Shown: positions 44,825-54,202, numbered from the stretch's first letter. The stretch: 64,000 bases of DNA from Actinomyces sp. zg-332 (GCF_011751945.2 NZ_CP064951.1:248001-312000), one strand, 5' to 3'. Numbers and translations are program-made. Notes: a model not told the origin generated them from the sequence alone.

Positions 44825-44872
44825 ATGAAGGGTGTGTGTCTATTACAGGGTATACACCTTTCATTATTTTAA
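44825..44872 (+). terminator. Terminator after the universal stress protein gene
   Basis: Stem TGAAGGGTGTGT with ATACACCTTTCA, including G-T wobbles, a loop of about 14 bases and TTATTTTAAT after it. Confidence 0.65.
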
Positions 44873-44932
44873 TATTACAAAATAGACATACTTATTTTAT
44901 ATATTTTTTGTTTGTGGTACACTTCATTTATT

Positions 44933-45005
44933 GCCCTCGTAGCTCAGGGGATAGAGCACCGCTCTCCTAAAGCGGGTGTCGGACGTTCGAATCGTCTCGG
45001 GGGCA
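44933..45005 (+). tRNA. tRNA-Arg (anticodon CCU)
   Basis: A 73-base cloverleaf without an encoded CCA. Acceptor arm GCCCTCG pairs with CGGGGGC; the D arm contains AGCTCAGGGGATAGAGC; anticodon stem CCGCT/AGCGG encloses loop CTCCTAA, so the anticodon is CCT, reading AGG; the T arm is GGACG-TTCGAAT-CGTCT. A TACACT -10 element lies about ten bases upstream. Confidence 0.96.
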
Positions 45006-45552
45006 CTTTTTATTGTCTTACTTTATTTGTTTTTAGAATGAAATCGTATTTATATATAACTTTGGGTATATGATTTGAATATATTTGTAAGTACATTGCT
45101 TAACTATAGTTAATACACGGGTGAGGTAAACGTAGCATAAAACTTTATGTGCTTTTGATATTTGTAACTATTTTAAGAAAAATATCTAGTATATAATTCT
45201 TATTATTTGTTGATAGGAGAAAGTTTAAATAGTTGAACTTTTAGAAAATTCTTTAGTATTTTTTACTTCTATAATATTATTTTTACTAGCTTTACTATAA
45301 TTATTGAAAACTAGGTGTGAAGTAAAAATTTAAGTATTGTTTTTACTTCTAAGAATAAAGGATGATTTTACTCTTATTGATAAGAATAGTAATAATATTT
45401 CGAATTTGTAGTAATATTCTTATAAAATCTTACGGTATTGAGTTTAGTAGATTTTAGGATTTACCTATTAGACAAATATATTGTATATATGTAATTGTTT
45501 ATTTTTAATTTTTATTTATAGTCAATTTTGATAATTTTGAAATTTACTCGTT
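45006..45552. other. AT-rich region between tRNA-Arg and surface protein gene
   Basis: About 550 bp. No gene, repeat or RNA structure recognised. No direct repeat of the tRNA 3' end was seen, so there is no sign of an integrated element. Confidence 0.5.
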
Positions 45553-45600
45553 AAAAAGTTTTTGCTTGCATTTACTATTAAATACAAGCAAAAACTTTAG
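45553..45600 (-). terminator. Terminator of the surface protein gene
   Basis: On the minus strand, AAAGTTTTTGCTTGTATTT pairs with AAATGCAAGCAAAAACTTT (one mismatch) around AATAGT, followed by TTAAC; 19 bp after the stop. Confidence 0.85.
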
Positions 45601-45618
45601 CGTCTGTACGTATTGGTA

Positions 45619-47217
45619 TTACATTGTTTTCTTACTTCTACGTGAGATAAGAATTATAGCCACACCTGGTATAGCTGCAAGTCCTACCATTGATAAAGCA
45701 TAAGAATTTAGACCAGTTTCAGCTAGAGGGCTAGATTTCTTTTTCAAGACTGGTTTTAGAGCCTGCTTATTGTCATTTTTATCTTTACTTTCTGTCTTAG
45801 CGGCTTGTTCTTTAGATTTTACAACTACCTTCACATCTTTAGTCGCAACTGTGAAATCATTTTGTTTGAAAGTGTAACGTACTTTATATATTCCAGGTTT
45901 GGAAGTATCTACGTTTGAATCTATACTTACTCGTGGATCAGTTAGATCTACAGAAGTTGGAGTTTTTACATTGTACTCATGGATTGAGTCTAAAGTATCA
46001 GCTGGTGTGTATTTATCTCCAACTGTAAGTTCAGTATCATGAGCTTTTATATACTGGAATAGTTCTACATATAAGGTGCCTAGCGTATTTCCGTTAGAAT
46101 CTGTTGTTTCTCTAGGAATAGGATTACCGTTAGCATCTGTTAGTTCAGCGCCTTCTCTGGTTGTGTAAGTATAATAAGGTAATCCATTAGTTGTGTAGCC
46201 TGTTCCCTCTAAAGAAGCACGAATGCGTTCTAGCTTTATTCTATAGAAACCGCCCTGATATAGGGTTGGATCTGTTGTCGCATCGGTCCAAGGTAAAGTG
46301 CACTTTTTGAAGAATTTTTCAGCACAGAAGAAGTCGTTAGCAATTGTGTAGTCAGACAAATCTTGGTGTGGAAGAACTTTTTGTATATCAGCTGGAACTG
46401 CTGAATATTTTTTGGCTCCAGGTTCAGTCATGACTGTGCCAATATACTGTCCTTTATTACTTAAAATAGGATTACCTGACTTATCTTTTACAGCTTGTGT
46501 AAAACGTATATCTATGGCAACGTTTGGTCCTTTTGCAGATCCAAATACTAAGTTTATTATGCTGAAATAATGACCATCAGTCATTTTCATTTTATCAGCA
46601 TTTATAAGCTTTAGAGGAAGCCGAGCGGTTAGTTTAGTGCCAGGAGGAATTGGAGCTTTGCCTATAAAATGAACTTGTTCGACATTGCTGTACTCAACAG
46701 CTTTGCCAGGACCAACTTCATTTGCTTGTTTGCCGTTGTATGTTGAATTTGTAGCAATATCGGAATTTGGATCTGAGAAAATCATCTCTCCAGCCATTTG
46801 AATTTGTGCTGGGTAGCTTTTGTTTGCCTGAGTTGGGTAGCGTCCTGGTAAATAATATAAATCACTTACTGTGATAGGTGAGGAAGAAGTATTTTCTAGT
46901 TCAAACACCATGGATAGAGATTGCATGTTACTCAAGTCAATCAAAGAACGGCCAATTCCATCTAATCCAGCAGCATTTGTGCGGTAAGTTTTTCCGTCTT
47001 TGCCAACTACTTCGTAGTAAATTGTTCGTTTGTATCCATCATTAGATACTACACCCTGAGTATTCACGTTTTGATCATTGCCGTTAATAACTACAGGATT
47101 ATCAGCAGTTTGAGCAAAAGTTGGGGTTTGAAACCCTAAGATTAAGAGTGTAAATGCTAGGAAAAAGTATAGTGTCCTAGACTTTGTATTTTCGATATTA
47201 TACTTCATTTTAAACAT
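45619..47217 (-). CDS. Sortase-anchored surface protein with LAETG signal
   Basis: A 532-residue exported protein. Signal peptide: basic start, hydrophobic TLYFFLAFTLLILGF and probable cleavage after TFAQ or nearby. The large extracellular region has no catalytic motif I recognise. Around residues 410-468 is a DUF5011-like immunoglobulin-type domain (SVDLTDPRVSIDSNVDTSKP, then YKVRYTFKQND). A Lys/Asp-rich linker leads to the sorting signal: LAETG, hydrophobic ALSMVGLAAIPGVAIILI and tail RRSKK. LAxTG sites are used by class E-type sortases. The ATG lacks a clear ribosome binding site. Adhesin or pilin-like role is possible; no sortase gene is nearby. Confidence 0.85.
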   Translation of the reverse strand: MFKMKYNIENTKSRTLYFFLAFTLLILGFQTPTFAQTADNPVVINGNDQNVNTQGVVSNDGYKRTIYYEVVGKDGKTYRTNAAGLDGIGRSLIDLSNMQSLSMVFELENTSSSPITVSDLYYLPGRYPTQANKSYPAQIQMAGEMIFSDPNSDIATNSTYNGKQANEVGPGKAVEYSNVEQVHFIGKAPIPPGTKLTARLPLKLINADKMKMTDGHYFSIINLVFGSAKGPNVAIDIRFTQAVKDKSGNPILSNKGQYIGTVMTEPGAKKYSAVPADIQKVLPHQDLSDYTIANDFFCAEKFFKKCTLPWTDATTDPTLYQGGFYRIKLERIRASLEGTGYTTNGLPYYTYTTREGAELTDANGNPIPRETTDSNGNTLGTLYVELFQYIKAHDTELTVGDKYTPADTLDSIHEYNVKTPTSVDLTDPRVSIDSNVDTSKPGIYKVRYTFKQNDFTVATKDVKVVVKSKEQAAKTESKDKNDNKQALKPVLKKKSSPLAETGLNSYALSMVGLAAIPGVAIILISRRSKKTM

Positions 47218-47986
47218 GGGTATGATTAAAACATATAATGTAATTGTTAGCTATATTGTGAGTTTCTATAATAGGATACTTTATAATAATGTAATGTTTA
47301 ACTTTATTTTTCTTTTGAACTTTAATATATATTGCTAGACTTTTTGATTTGCTGTGGAATGTGTATTTTGCGTTAGTTTGAATATTTATTTTTTCAAGGT
47401 TGGAATTTTACTTGCGACTAAAAGATTAAAGAAAATTTAAATTGACTTTTATAAAGGTGCAAGGTGGTTGTTTGACTTAGTTAGTTATGTAGGGGCTAGT
47501 CTTGTATGAGACTATGGAATGTGTTGTACTTGCATTGTAAAGAAATTTTGGTACATATAAGTTACGTAAATAAAATTTTATAAATCTTTTAGCGTATTTG
47601 AAACGCCTTTTGTGAGGTGAAAATTTTCTATTCTTTAAGATTGTAATGATAATTTTATTATATTTAGAATTCATAAAGATTTAGTAATTAAAATATTGCT
47701 ACTGGTAAAGATGTATAATGTATGAGAATAGTGTTTGTGATATGTAACTAATAGTTGAAATCATTGACTTTGCTAGATAAAGACAAGGGTTTTATGTATA
47801 TCACTTTGCTATGTTGAATTATTCGATTAACATGTAAAACCAATAAACAAAAAAAGAATTATTACATAGTAAGGTTAACTATTGAATGAATAACTTTATA
47901 TTTAGTTAATATTAAACTACTCATTCTAATCTGTGTCACCTTATATTAGTATAGTTTTTGAAAAAAATGTTTTACAATTGTCGCAA
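47218..47986. other. Intergenic region between surface protein and alcohol dehydrogenase genes
   Basis: About 770 bp, divergent arrangement, holding promoters for both genes. A 65-codon minus-strand frame (47477-47674) has no ribosome binding site and is not called. TACAAT at 47973-47978 is a plausible -10 for the dehydrogenase gene, placing the operators at 47987-48036 just downstream of the transcription start. Confidence 0.45.
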
Positions 47987-48036
47987 CAGTGCATAGGGGC
48001 ACTGCCATCAGTAATTAACAGTGCATAGGCGCACTG
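47987..48036 (+). promoter_or_regulatory. Tandem operator: two dyads 32 bp apart upstream of the alcohol dehydrogenase
   Basis: Two copies of CAGTGC-ATAGGS-GCACTG, at 47987-48004 and 48019-48036. Each has perfect six-base inverted arms around a six-base spacer, and both are followed by YATCAGTAA as part of a 32-bp direct repeat. The spacing is about three helical turns, so two dimers would bind the same face. Location between a probable -10 and the start codon suits a repressor. The regulator is unknown. Confidence 0.75.
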
Positions 48037-48063
48037 TTATCAGTAACACATGAGGGGGAAGCT

Positions 48064-49122
48064 ATGAAAGCTTATACCTATATTAAACCAGGCGAAGCAA
48101 AGTTTGTTGATGTTGACAAACCAAAGATAATCAAGTCGTCAGATGCTGTTGTTCGTATGGTGAAAACAACTATTTGTGGTACCGATTTGCATATTCTTAA
48201 AGGTGATTGCCCTGAAGTTGATAGCAACCGTATTCTAGGACATGAAGGTGTTGCTGTCGTCGAGGAAGTTGGTGAAGGTGTTACCAATTTTAAGAAAGGT
48301 GATAAAGTACTAGTCTCATGCGTATGCGCATGTAGTAAGTGTGATTTCTGTAAGAAAGGTATCTACGCTCACTGCGAAGACGAGGGCGGTTGGATTTTTG
48401 GTTATATGATTGATGGAACTCAGGCAGAATATGTACGTGTTCCTCATGCTGATAATACTTTGTACCATGTTCCAGAAGGCGTATCTGATGAAGCTCTTAC
48501 AATGTTGTCAGATATTCTTCCAACAGGTTATGAAATTGGTGTTATAAAGGGTAAAGTAGAGCCAGGTTGTAATGTTGCAATTGTTGGTTCCGGCCCTGTA
48601 GGTTTGGCAGCATTGGTAGCTGCTCAGTTCTACTCACCAGCAAAAATCATTATGGTTGACTTGGATGATAACCGTTTGGAAACTGCTTTGGACTTTGGTG
48701 CTACTCATAAAGTTAATTCAAGAGATGCAGAAAAAGCAATTGAAGAAGTTTACAACTTGACAGATGGCCGTGGTGTAGATGTTGCTATCGAAGCAGTAGG
48801 TATTCCTGCTACATTTGAATTCTGCCAGAAAGTTGTTGGTGTTGACGGTACAATTGCTAATGTCGGTGTTCATGGAAAGCCAGTCGAATTTGCTTTGGAT
48901 AAGTTGTGGATTCGTAACGTTAACGTTACTACTGGTTTGGTATCCACAAATACAACACCTCAATTGTTGAAGTCTCTTGTGGCTGGAAAGATTAATCCAG
49001 AGAAATTTGTTACACATCATTTCAAACTAAGTGAAATTGAAAAAGCGTACGAAGTATTCTCTAAAGCTGCAGAACATAACGCTATTAAGGTAATTATTGA
49101 AAACGATATTACAGTAGAATAA
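48064..49122 (+). CDS. Zinc-dependent alcohol dehydrogenase (MDR family)
   Basis: A 352-residue medium-chain dehydrogenase. Catalytic zinc ligands are Cys in TTICGTDLHILKGDCPEV (about residue 38) and GHEGVAVVEEVGEGV (His-Glu); structural zinc cysteines lie in CVCACSKCDFCKKGIYAHC (about residues 80-98). The NAD(P) loop is IVGSGPVGLAALVAAQFY. The long active-site loop (GWIFGYMIDGTQAEYVRVP) resembles bacterial secondary-alcohol/2,3-butanediol-type enzymes. GGGGGAA precedes the ATG. Its expression is probably controlled through the tandem dyads immediately upstream. Confidence 0.93.
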   Translation: MKAYTYIKPGEAKFVDVDKPKIIKSSDAVVRMVKTTICGTDLHILKGDCPEVDSNRILGHEGVAVVEEVGEGVTNFKKGDKVLVSCVCACSKCDFCKKGIYAHCEDEGGWIFGYMIDGTQAEYVRVPHADNTLYHVPEGVSDEALTMLSDILPTGYEIGVIKGKVEPGCNVAIVGSGPVGLAALVAAQFYSPAKIIMVDLDDNRLETALDFGATHKVNSRDAEKAIEEVYNLTDGRGVDVAIEAVGIPATFEFCQKVVGVDGTIANVGVHGKPVEFALDKLWIRNVNVTTGLVSTNTTPQLLKSLVAGKINPEKFVTHHFKLSEIEKAYEVFSKAAEHNAIKVIIENDITVE

Positions 49123-49129
49123 AGCATTC

Positions 49130-49169
49130 TAATTAGGGTGGAAAGTTAGAAAACTTTCCACCCTAATTA
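49130..49169 (+). terminator. Terminator after the alcohol dehydrogenase gene
   Basis: Perfect 18-base stem TAATTAGGGTGGAAAGTT with its complement ending at 49169, four-base loop, eight bases after the stop codon. Confidence 0.85.
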
Positions 49170-49388
49170 TAAAAATCTTTTAGTTGTATAAACATTTTAT
49201 AATCAAAGTAGTTTTTCTGACGTTCATTAAAAATTTTCTAGTTTATTTGTATTTCAGTTGATGTTTTACGTGTTAATAGGTATGTATAAAATAAGAAATT
49301 CTCTGAATTGTTGTAATAGTGTTAGTACATCTAAAAGTTATTGTTGTTGGTTTTGTGATCTAAGATAGAGTTCGCAAGGTGTCGTATT

Positions 49389-49823
49389 ATGCAAATTTCA
49401 AGTCGTTTTACAATTGCTGTTCATATTTTTGTGTGTATAAATACTTTTGAATGTAATGAAAAAGTTACAAGTAAGTTTTTAGCAGGTAGTATAAATACAA
49501 ATCCTGTCATTGTGAGACAAATTGTTTCTATGCTCAAATTAAAAGGATTAGTTAATTCTAGTAGAGGTAGTTCTGGTATTACTATTGCTAAAGATCCGTC
49601 AGAAATTACTTTATTGGATATTTTTCAAGCAGTAGATCTTATCGATAATGGTGAGTTATTTAATTTTCATGATAATCCTTCTCAAGAATGTCCAGTTGGA
49701 AAAAATATTCACAGTATATTGGATGATAAGTTGTGCTGTTTTCAAAAGGCATTAGAAAAGAAGCTAGAAAGTGTTACTTTAGACGATTTATTCGAAAGTG
49801 CTAAGACATATATAGACCTTTAG
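49389..49823 (+). CDS. Rrf2 family transcriptional regulator (YwnA-like)
   Basis: A 144-residue winged-helix regulator. MQISSRFTIAVHIFVCI is the standard Rrf2 start, SINTNPVIVRQIVSMLKLKGLV is the recognition helix region and SSRGSSGITIAKDPSEITLLDIFQAVD the wing and linker. The C-terminal part carries Cys in QECPVGKNI and LCC, but not the three-Cys IscR arrangement, so it may sense thiols or nitrogen oxides without a cluster. No good ribosome site; AAGGT lies 13 bases before the ATG. As the nearest regulator it is a candidate to bind the dyads before the dehydrogenase gene. Confidence 0.88.
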   Translation: MQISSRFTIAVHIFVCINTFECNEKVTSKFLAGSINTNPVIVRQIVSMLKLKGLVNSSRGSSGITIAKDPSEITLLDIFQAVDLIDNGELFNFHDNPSQECPVGKNIHSILDDKLCCFQKALEKKLESVTLDDLFESAKTYIDL

Positions 49824-51998
49824 TTTTGTATAAATGTATAAAATAAAAGTTGTAGTATTCAATATTGTAACTTTTGTGTCTTTTTATCATAGTTACTAAA
49901 ACTTATGGTTACTAGAATTTATTAAGAGATATATAACGGAAATAAAGAATTCATAAGTGTGTTTGTATATGGAAATGTGTGAAAGTTAGAGAACTTTTAT
50001 ACAAGAATTTATATTTTTATACTCAACATAATCTTGCTCTTGTAATCGTTAAATATACTTATTACGAAGACTGTTTAATGTTTGGTATTCCCTGCAAAAT
50101 GTAGAGATTGTAGGGTATTCCAAGATTACGAGAAAGTTTTTGCGTAATGGTATACATGCTTTGTCAGACAAAGTGACCAAGTAGCATTTTATATTCTAAG
50201 CTTTGGATATGAAAAAATCATTTATTATTGGAATAATGTTGAAGTATTTTTTTCGTAGATTTGGCAAAATGAAGACAGAAATTTTAGTTAAGATTACTAG
50301 TAACTGCTTGGTTTATGTTGGTTATTTTCCTATATTATGCAATGTGAAAAACTAAAAGGAATAAATTAGATTTCATTTGTAACATTATATAATAAAGTGA
50401 TTTTGGGGTTGTTAGAAAATCTGAACTATTGTCTTTAGCGCAAGAAGACAAACGAGACAAAGTGAAAAACCGTATTTCTTAATTACTTACCTATTCAAGG
50501 AAGGAAAAATTTGAATATATAGCCATATCCCCCCCCGAAAAAAGAATACAAACCAAACTTTTAAAGACTAACTAATATAAGTATTTTGGGAAAAGTGAGC
50601 CAGAATTTATAGAGATTCAAAACCTATTTTTACAGCAAAAATTGATAAAAAGAATAGTTGATAGTCAGATTATACAGGATACTAGTCTAATATATTTTTG
50701 TGAAGAGGCTGTAAACAAAGTCTTAAGTTGAAGCAATTGTAAATTCGGTAAATTCGACGTTGTTGAAGTGTTGTGCTCCTAACCAATATTGTTTTGATAC
50801 TGCACTCACTCATTTGTCGGTACTCAACTGTATTTTAAGCGTAACAAGAACATGCTGCATAAAGGTGCAATAAAATCGGCAGGGAAAGTTGGAATATATT
50901 TGTATATAACTTATCTAGTGATTATGTAGTATATACACTAGGCTCAATAAGTGTTGATGTATTTTTCTAAGAAGAATAATTACTAGAATCTTGCTATTTT
51001 TTATCAAAAATGGTTGATGAAAAGAAAACTGACTTTATTGTTTTATATAAATGTCAACAGACAAATTTTACTTTTTAATGAGAAAACTCATAAATTTTGT
51101 TATATGAATTGTTATAAGAAATATTCACAAGATAGCTAATAGTTAAATAAGGTAACATTTAGTGTTTTAAAAGACAAAATAAGAACATATAATAAAGGTA
51201 CATAAGTAACGTAAAACACTTCTAAGTGTGTGTAAAAAGTTGAGTTTGGCAAGAAACGTTAATACAGGTTCATTATAGATTAATCCAATGTGGTTACCCA
51301 TGTCATCAGAAAACTTATATAAATGAGCTAGAAATAAAAGAGATAATTCCTCCTAAAAAGCATGAAAATATCAGCCTAACATACTTATATTCTGATTTAT
51401 AAAATTTTAATTACTATGAAAATACGTATAGATAATAAGTTGTATTGAAAATAGAGAAATAATAAAAGTTGGAGAGTATAATACTTGTTTTTTTAGAAGA
51501 AAACATAGGGATAGTAACTGTGTTTTTTGGAACTAGATGTTGAGTGGAATATTTATGGAAATATTTAAATATTCATTTTATAAAAATGACTTATGGTAAT
51601 GAAAATTAATTTGTGAAAACAATGTTTCTCTTTAAATAGAGTGTTAAACCACTAGTGTAATAGTGAATAATGACAACGTTATTAGAAGAAGTATTTAATA
51701 GTTTTGATAACTAATAAGTAACAAAATAATTAATTATTGAAAAATTTATAACAAGAGATACTAGTTCGTGTAGACTAGAATGGTAAATTTACAACAATAG
51801 TAAGGATTGTATATAGTAACTGGCAAGTCTGTGTAATAGGAATACTACAGTTTGTAAGACTAGTATTTTATGTGAATATTACGAAGTAATTTTTACATGC
51901 AACTAATATTTAATATTATTTATTTCTATCTTGAGTGCCTATTTTAAACGTACTGTATGCTTTCTTTCTTATTATTTTGTTTTTAAAGGAGATACTGT
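49824..51998. other. Large gene-free region (2.2 kb)
   Basis: Very AT-rich and full of stop codons in all frames. It contains a run of eight C at 50529-50536, exceptional for this composition, and a less AT-rich patch around 50740-50880 that reads as a short coding-like fragment on the minus strand (ending ... FTEFTIAST then stop), which might be a gene remnant. I recognise no transposase, RNA gene or terminal repeats. Confidence 0.5.
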
Positions 51999-53297
51999 AT
52001 GGGTAAAATGAAGAGGAAACTCAGTTTCAAATATTTTATGGGATTTTTTCTTGCATTCTTAACAATGGGAATGGTTTTTCCCACTATGGCTAATGCCGAA
52101 GATGGTGTTGGAGTAACTGTTTCTATTTTATATCAAGGAAATTTGCTTACAGTTCCTAAAGGAACAGAAGCAGCTGATAAAGTAGCCATTCCTGAAGGAT
52201 TACGCGATATACGTTTTACTTTGACAAATACAAAAGATCCTAGTAAAACTTACACTACTACACTAAATAGGGGTAATGCTGGTTTCCCATATACAGGTGC
52301 ATTCACAGAGTATCCTAAAACAGTTCCATTTGGCGACTATACTTTGAGAGCAGATAACTATGATGCTGATAAGTATGAAGTTTATGGTCTAGGTAGACCA
52401 CAAGTTAGAGACTTTAGAGTAAAAGTTGGGAAAAATACTCCTAACCAGCTAGTAGGTATTTGGGCAAAAAAGACTATTCAAGGAATAGTTAGCGTTGATG
52501 GTAAAGAAATAGTTACAAAAGATCCTTCTGTAATTCCAGAATCTGCACTTCCTAAAGAACTAATAGGAACTACTGTAACATTGACTAAAGGTTCCGAATC
52601 ATGGACAGGAACTTTAAATAAAGCTACAGCTGATGGAAAATTGTCTTTAGATTTTGGTAATACACTATTTTCTTCAGGTAAATATGATGTAAAAATCAAT
52701 TTCCCTAAGAATGTTACCCAAATATATAAGTACACAGGACCTACTTCTCTTTTAGCATCATATGACAAAGACACCTGGGATATACCTATGACATTTGAAA
52801 AAATTGATTCAGAAAAGTATAACCCAACTTACCCTAGCGAAGGTGTAAAGGCTGAGAAAGAAAGTACAACAGAAGCTGATGTTTCAGTTCCTGAAGGACA
52901 ACAATTACCTGATGGAACTACCTTTACTCCTGCTGGTAACGTTCCTGGCTGGGTAAATATTGATAAAAAAACTGGAAAAGTTACCCTAACTCCTGGACGT
53001 GATGTAGAAGTTGGTGAACATCCTGTTACTGTTACTGTCACATATCCAGATGGCTCAACTAAAGATATTGTTCTAAAAGTAAAAGTTGTTGAAAAACCAA
53101 AGGCTGATGAAAAATCAAATGCTGATGAAAAATCAAAGACACAAATAGATTCTTCAAAATCTGGTGTTAAAAAAGTTAAGCTTCAGAAACGAAGCGCTTT
53201 GGCAAGCACAGGTATCAACGACTTATTCATGCTACTTACCCTAGGAGCTGGTACTCTAGCTGCAGGAATGTACTTGAAAAAGACTGTTAAGAAGTAA
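51999..53297 (+). CDS. Sortase-anchored surface protein with Rib-type domain and LASTG signal
   Basis: A 432-residue exported protein. Signal peptide: MGKMKRKLSFKYFMGFFLAF with cleavage after MANA (residue about 34). The middle resembles Cna-B-like folds (FTLTNTKDPSKTYTTTLNRG and GTTVTLTKGSESWTGTLNKA look like two repeats of the same module). Residues about 285-370 form a Rib/alpha-like domain (VSVPEGQQLPDGTTFTPAGN and VTVTVTYPDGSTKDIVLKV). A charged linker with repeated KADEKSNADEKS precedes LASTG, a hydrophobic stretch and KKTVKK. AAGGAG precedes the ATG. Probably an adhesin. Confidence 0.88.
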   Translation: MGKMKRKLSFKYFMGFFLAFLTMGMVFPTMANAEDGVGVTVSILYQGNLLTVPKGTEAADKVAIPEGLRDIRFTLTNTKDPSKTYTTTLNRGNAGFPYTGAFTEYPKTVPFGDYTLRADNYDADKYEVYGLGRPQVRDFRVKVGKNTPNQLVGIWAKKTIQGIVSVDGKEIVTKDPSVIPESALPKELIGTTVTLTKGSESWTGTLNKATADGKLSLDFGNTLFSSGKYDVKINFPKNVTQIYKYTGPTSLLASYDKDTWDIPMTFEKIDSEKYNPTYPSEGVKAEKESTTEADVSVPEGQQLPDGTTFTPAGNVPGWVNIDKKTGKVTLTPGRDVEVGEHPVTVTVTYPDGSTKDIVLKVKVVEKPKADEKSNADEKSKTQIDSSKSGVKKVKLQKRSALASTGINDLFMLLTLGAGTLAAGMYLKKTVKK

Positions 53298-53312
53298 TAT
53301 TAACTAAGTTAT

Positions 53313-53367
53313 ATAGATGGTGAGATATCATTTTGGTATTTCACCATCTATCTATTTAAATAGATAG
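53313..53367 (+). terminator. Overlapping hairpins after the Rib-type surface protein gene
   Basis: First stem ATAGATGGTGA / TCACCATCTAT with a loop of about 17 bases. Its 3' arm overlaps a second, perfect palindrome CTATCTATTTAAATAGATAG (53348-53367), so two mutually exclusive structures are possible. No long T run follows. Confidence 0.65.
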
Positions 53368-53566
53368 TAGGTAAAACGAACTGCTGGCGAAAATAAAGAA
53401 TAATCCACCGACCATAAACTGAACTAACTTATTTGCAAAATATGGCTAATATATTAAATATTATTAGAAGTTATTCCTCACGCATTCCTTATTCTAATCA
53501 AAACATGAAAGTGTTAAAATACAGATACTTAAATAATGCTTAGACACACAAACACTAAGGAAAATG

Positions 53567-54202
53567 ATGAACGTTGAAAACTTATTAAAACAAGGATTAG
53601 TTGATTACTTAGAAGTTGATACGTTGCAAAGAAAAATTCATCAAGAAGTTTTAGAAGGTACTAGAAAAAGCACATTGATAGTATCCCAGTTCAATAATGT
53701 TTACACAGCTGGTAGCAAAACTAAAGAAGAGCATTTATGTGGACTAGATAACTATGTTAAAGTTGACCGAGGTGGATCAATAACATGGCATGGACAGGGG
53801 CAACTTGTTATTTATCCAGTAGTTAAGCTGAAAAATCCCTCTGATGTGATTTTGTACATTCGCACAGTTGAAAAAGCTGTTTTAGCTGCAATTCGTGAAG
53901 AATACGGTTTGAATGTGGAAACTATTGAAGGCAAAGCAGGGGTGTGGCTACGAAACCCTGATCGCAAAATTTGTGCAATTGGTTTAAAAGTGGCTAATGG
54001 TGTTACTTTGCATGGTTTGGCATTAAACGTGAACCCAAATCTTGACCATTTCTCTAGAGTAGTTCCTTGTGGGTTATATGATTGCGGTGTCTCATCATTA
54101 GAAAGTGAAGGTATCTGCGATAGTTTGGATAACTGTGCTGAAATATTACTGCGATATTTATCTGAGCACTTAGAAGCGATTTTAGACCATGCTTCAAAAT
54201 AA
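53567..54202 (+). CDS. lipB: Octanoyltransferase (lipoate biosynthesis)
   Basis: A 211-residue enzyme transferring octanoate from acyl carrier protein to lipoyl domains. Motifs are VDRGGSITWHGQGQLVIYPVV (residues about 66-86), GKAGVWLRNPDRKICAIGLKV with the catalytic Lys, and VTLHGLALNVNPNLDHFSRVVPCGL with the catalytic Cys. Of two adjacent ATGs (53564 and 53567) the second is better spaced from AAGG at 53557-53560. lipA follows about 400 bp downstream. Confidence 0.95.
   Translation: MNVENLLKQGLVDYLEVDTLQRKIHQEVLEGTRKSTLIVSQFNNVYTAGSKTKEEHLCGLDNYVKVDRGGSITWHGQGQLVIYPVVKLKNPSDVILYIRTVEKAVLAAIREEYGLNVETIEGKAGVWLRNPDRKICAIGLKVANGVTLHGLALNVNPNLDHFSRVVPCGLYDCGVSSLESEGICDSLDNCAEILLRYLSEHLEAILDHASK

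Noticed and set aside
44933-45552. Integrated element at tRNA-Arg
   Set aside because: No integrase gene and no direct repeat of the tRNA 3' end in the downstream region.
47477-47674. 65-codon minus-strand open frame
   Set aside because: No ribosome binding site, very Lys/Asn/Ile-rich, with no recognisable domain; likely chance.
47987-48036. Two 32-bp repeats considered as a CRISPR array
   Set aside because: Only two copies, adjacent without spacers, each an internal dyad near a promoter; an operator fits better.
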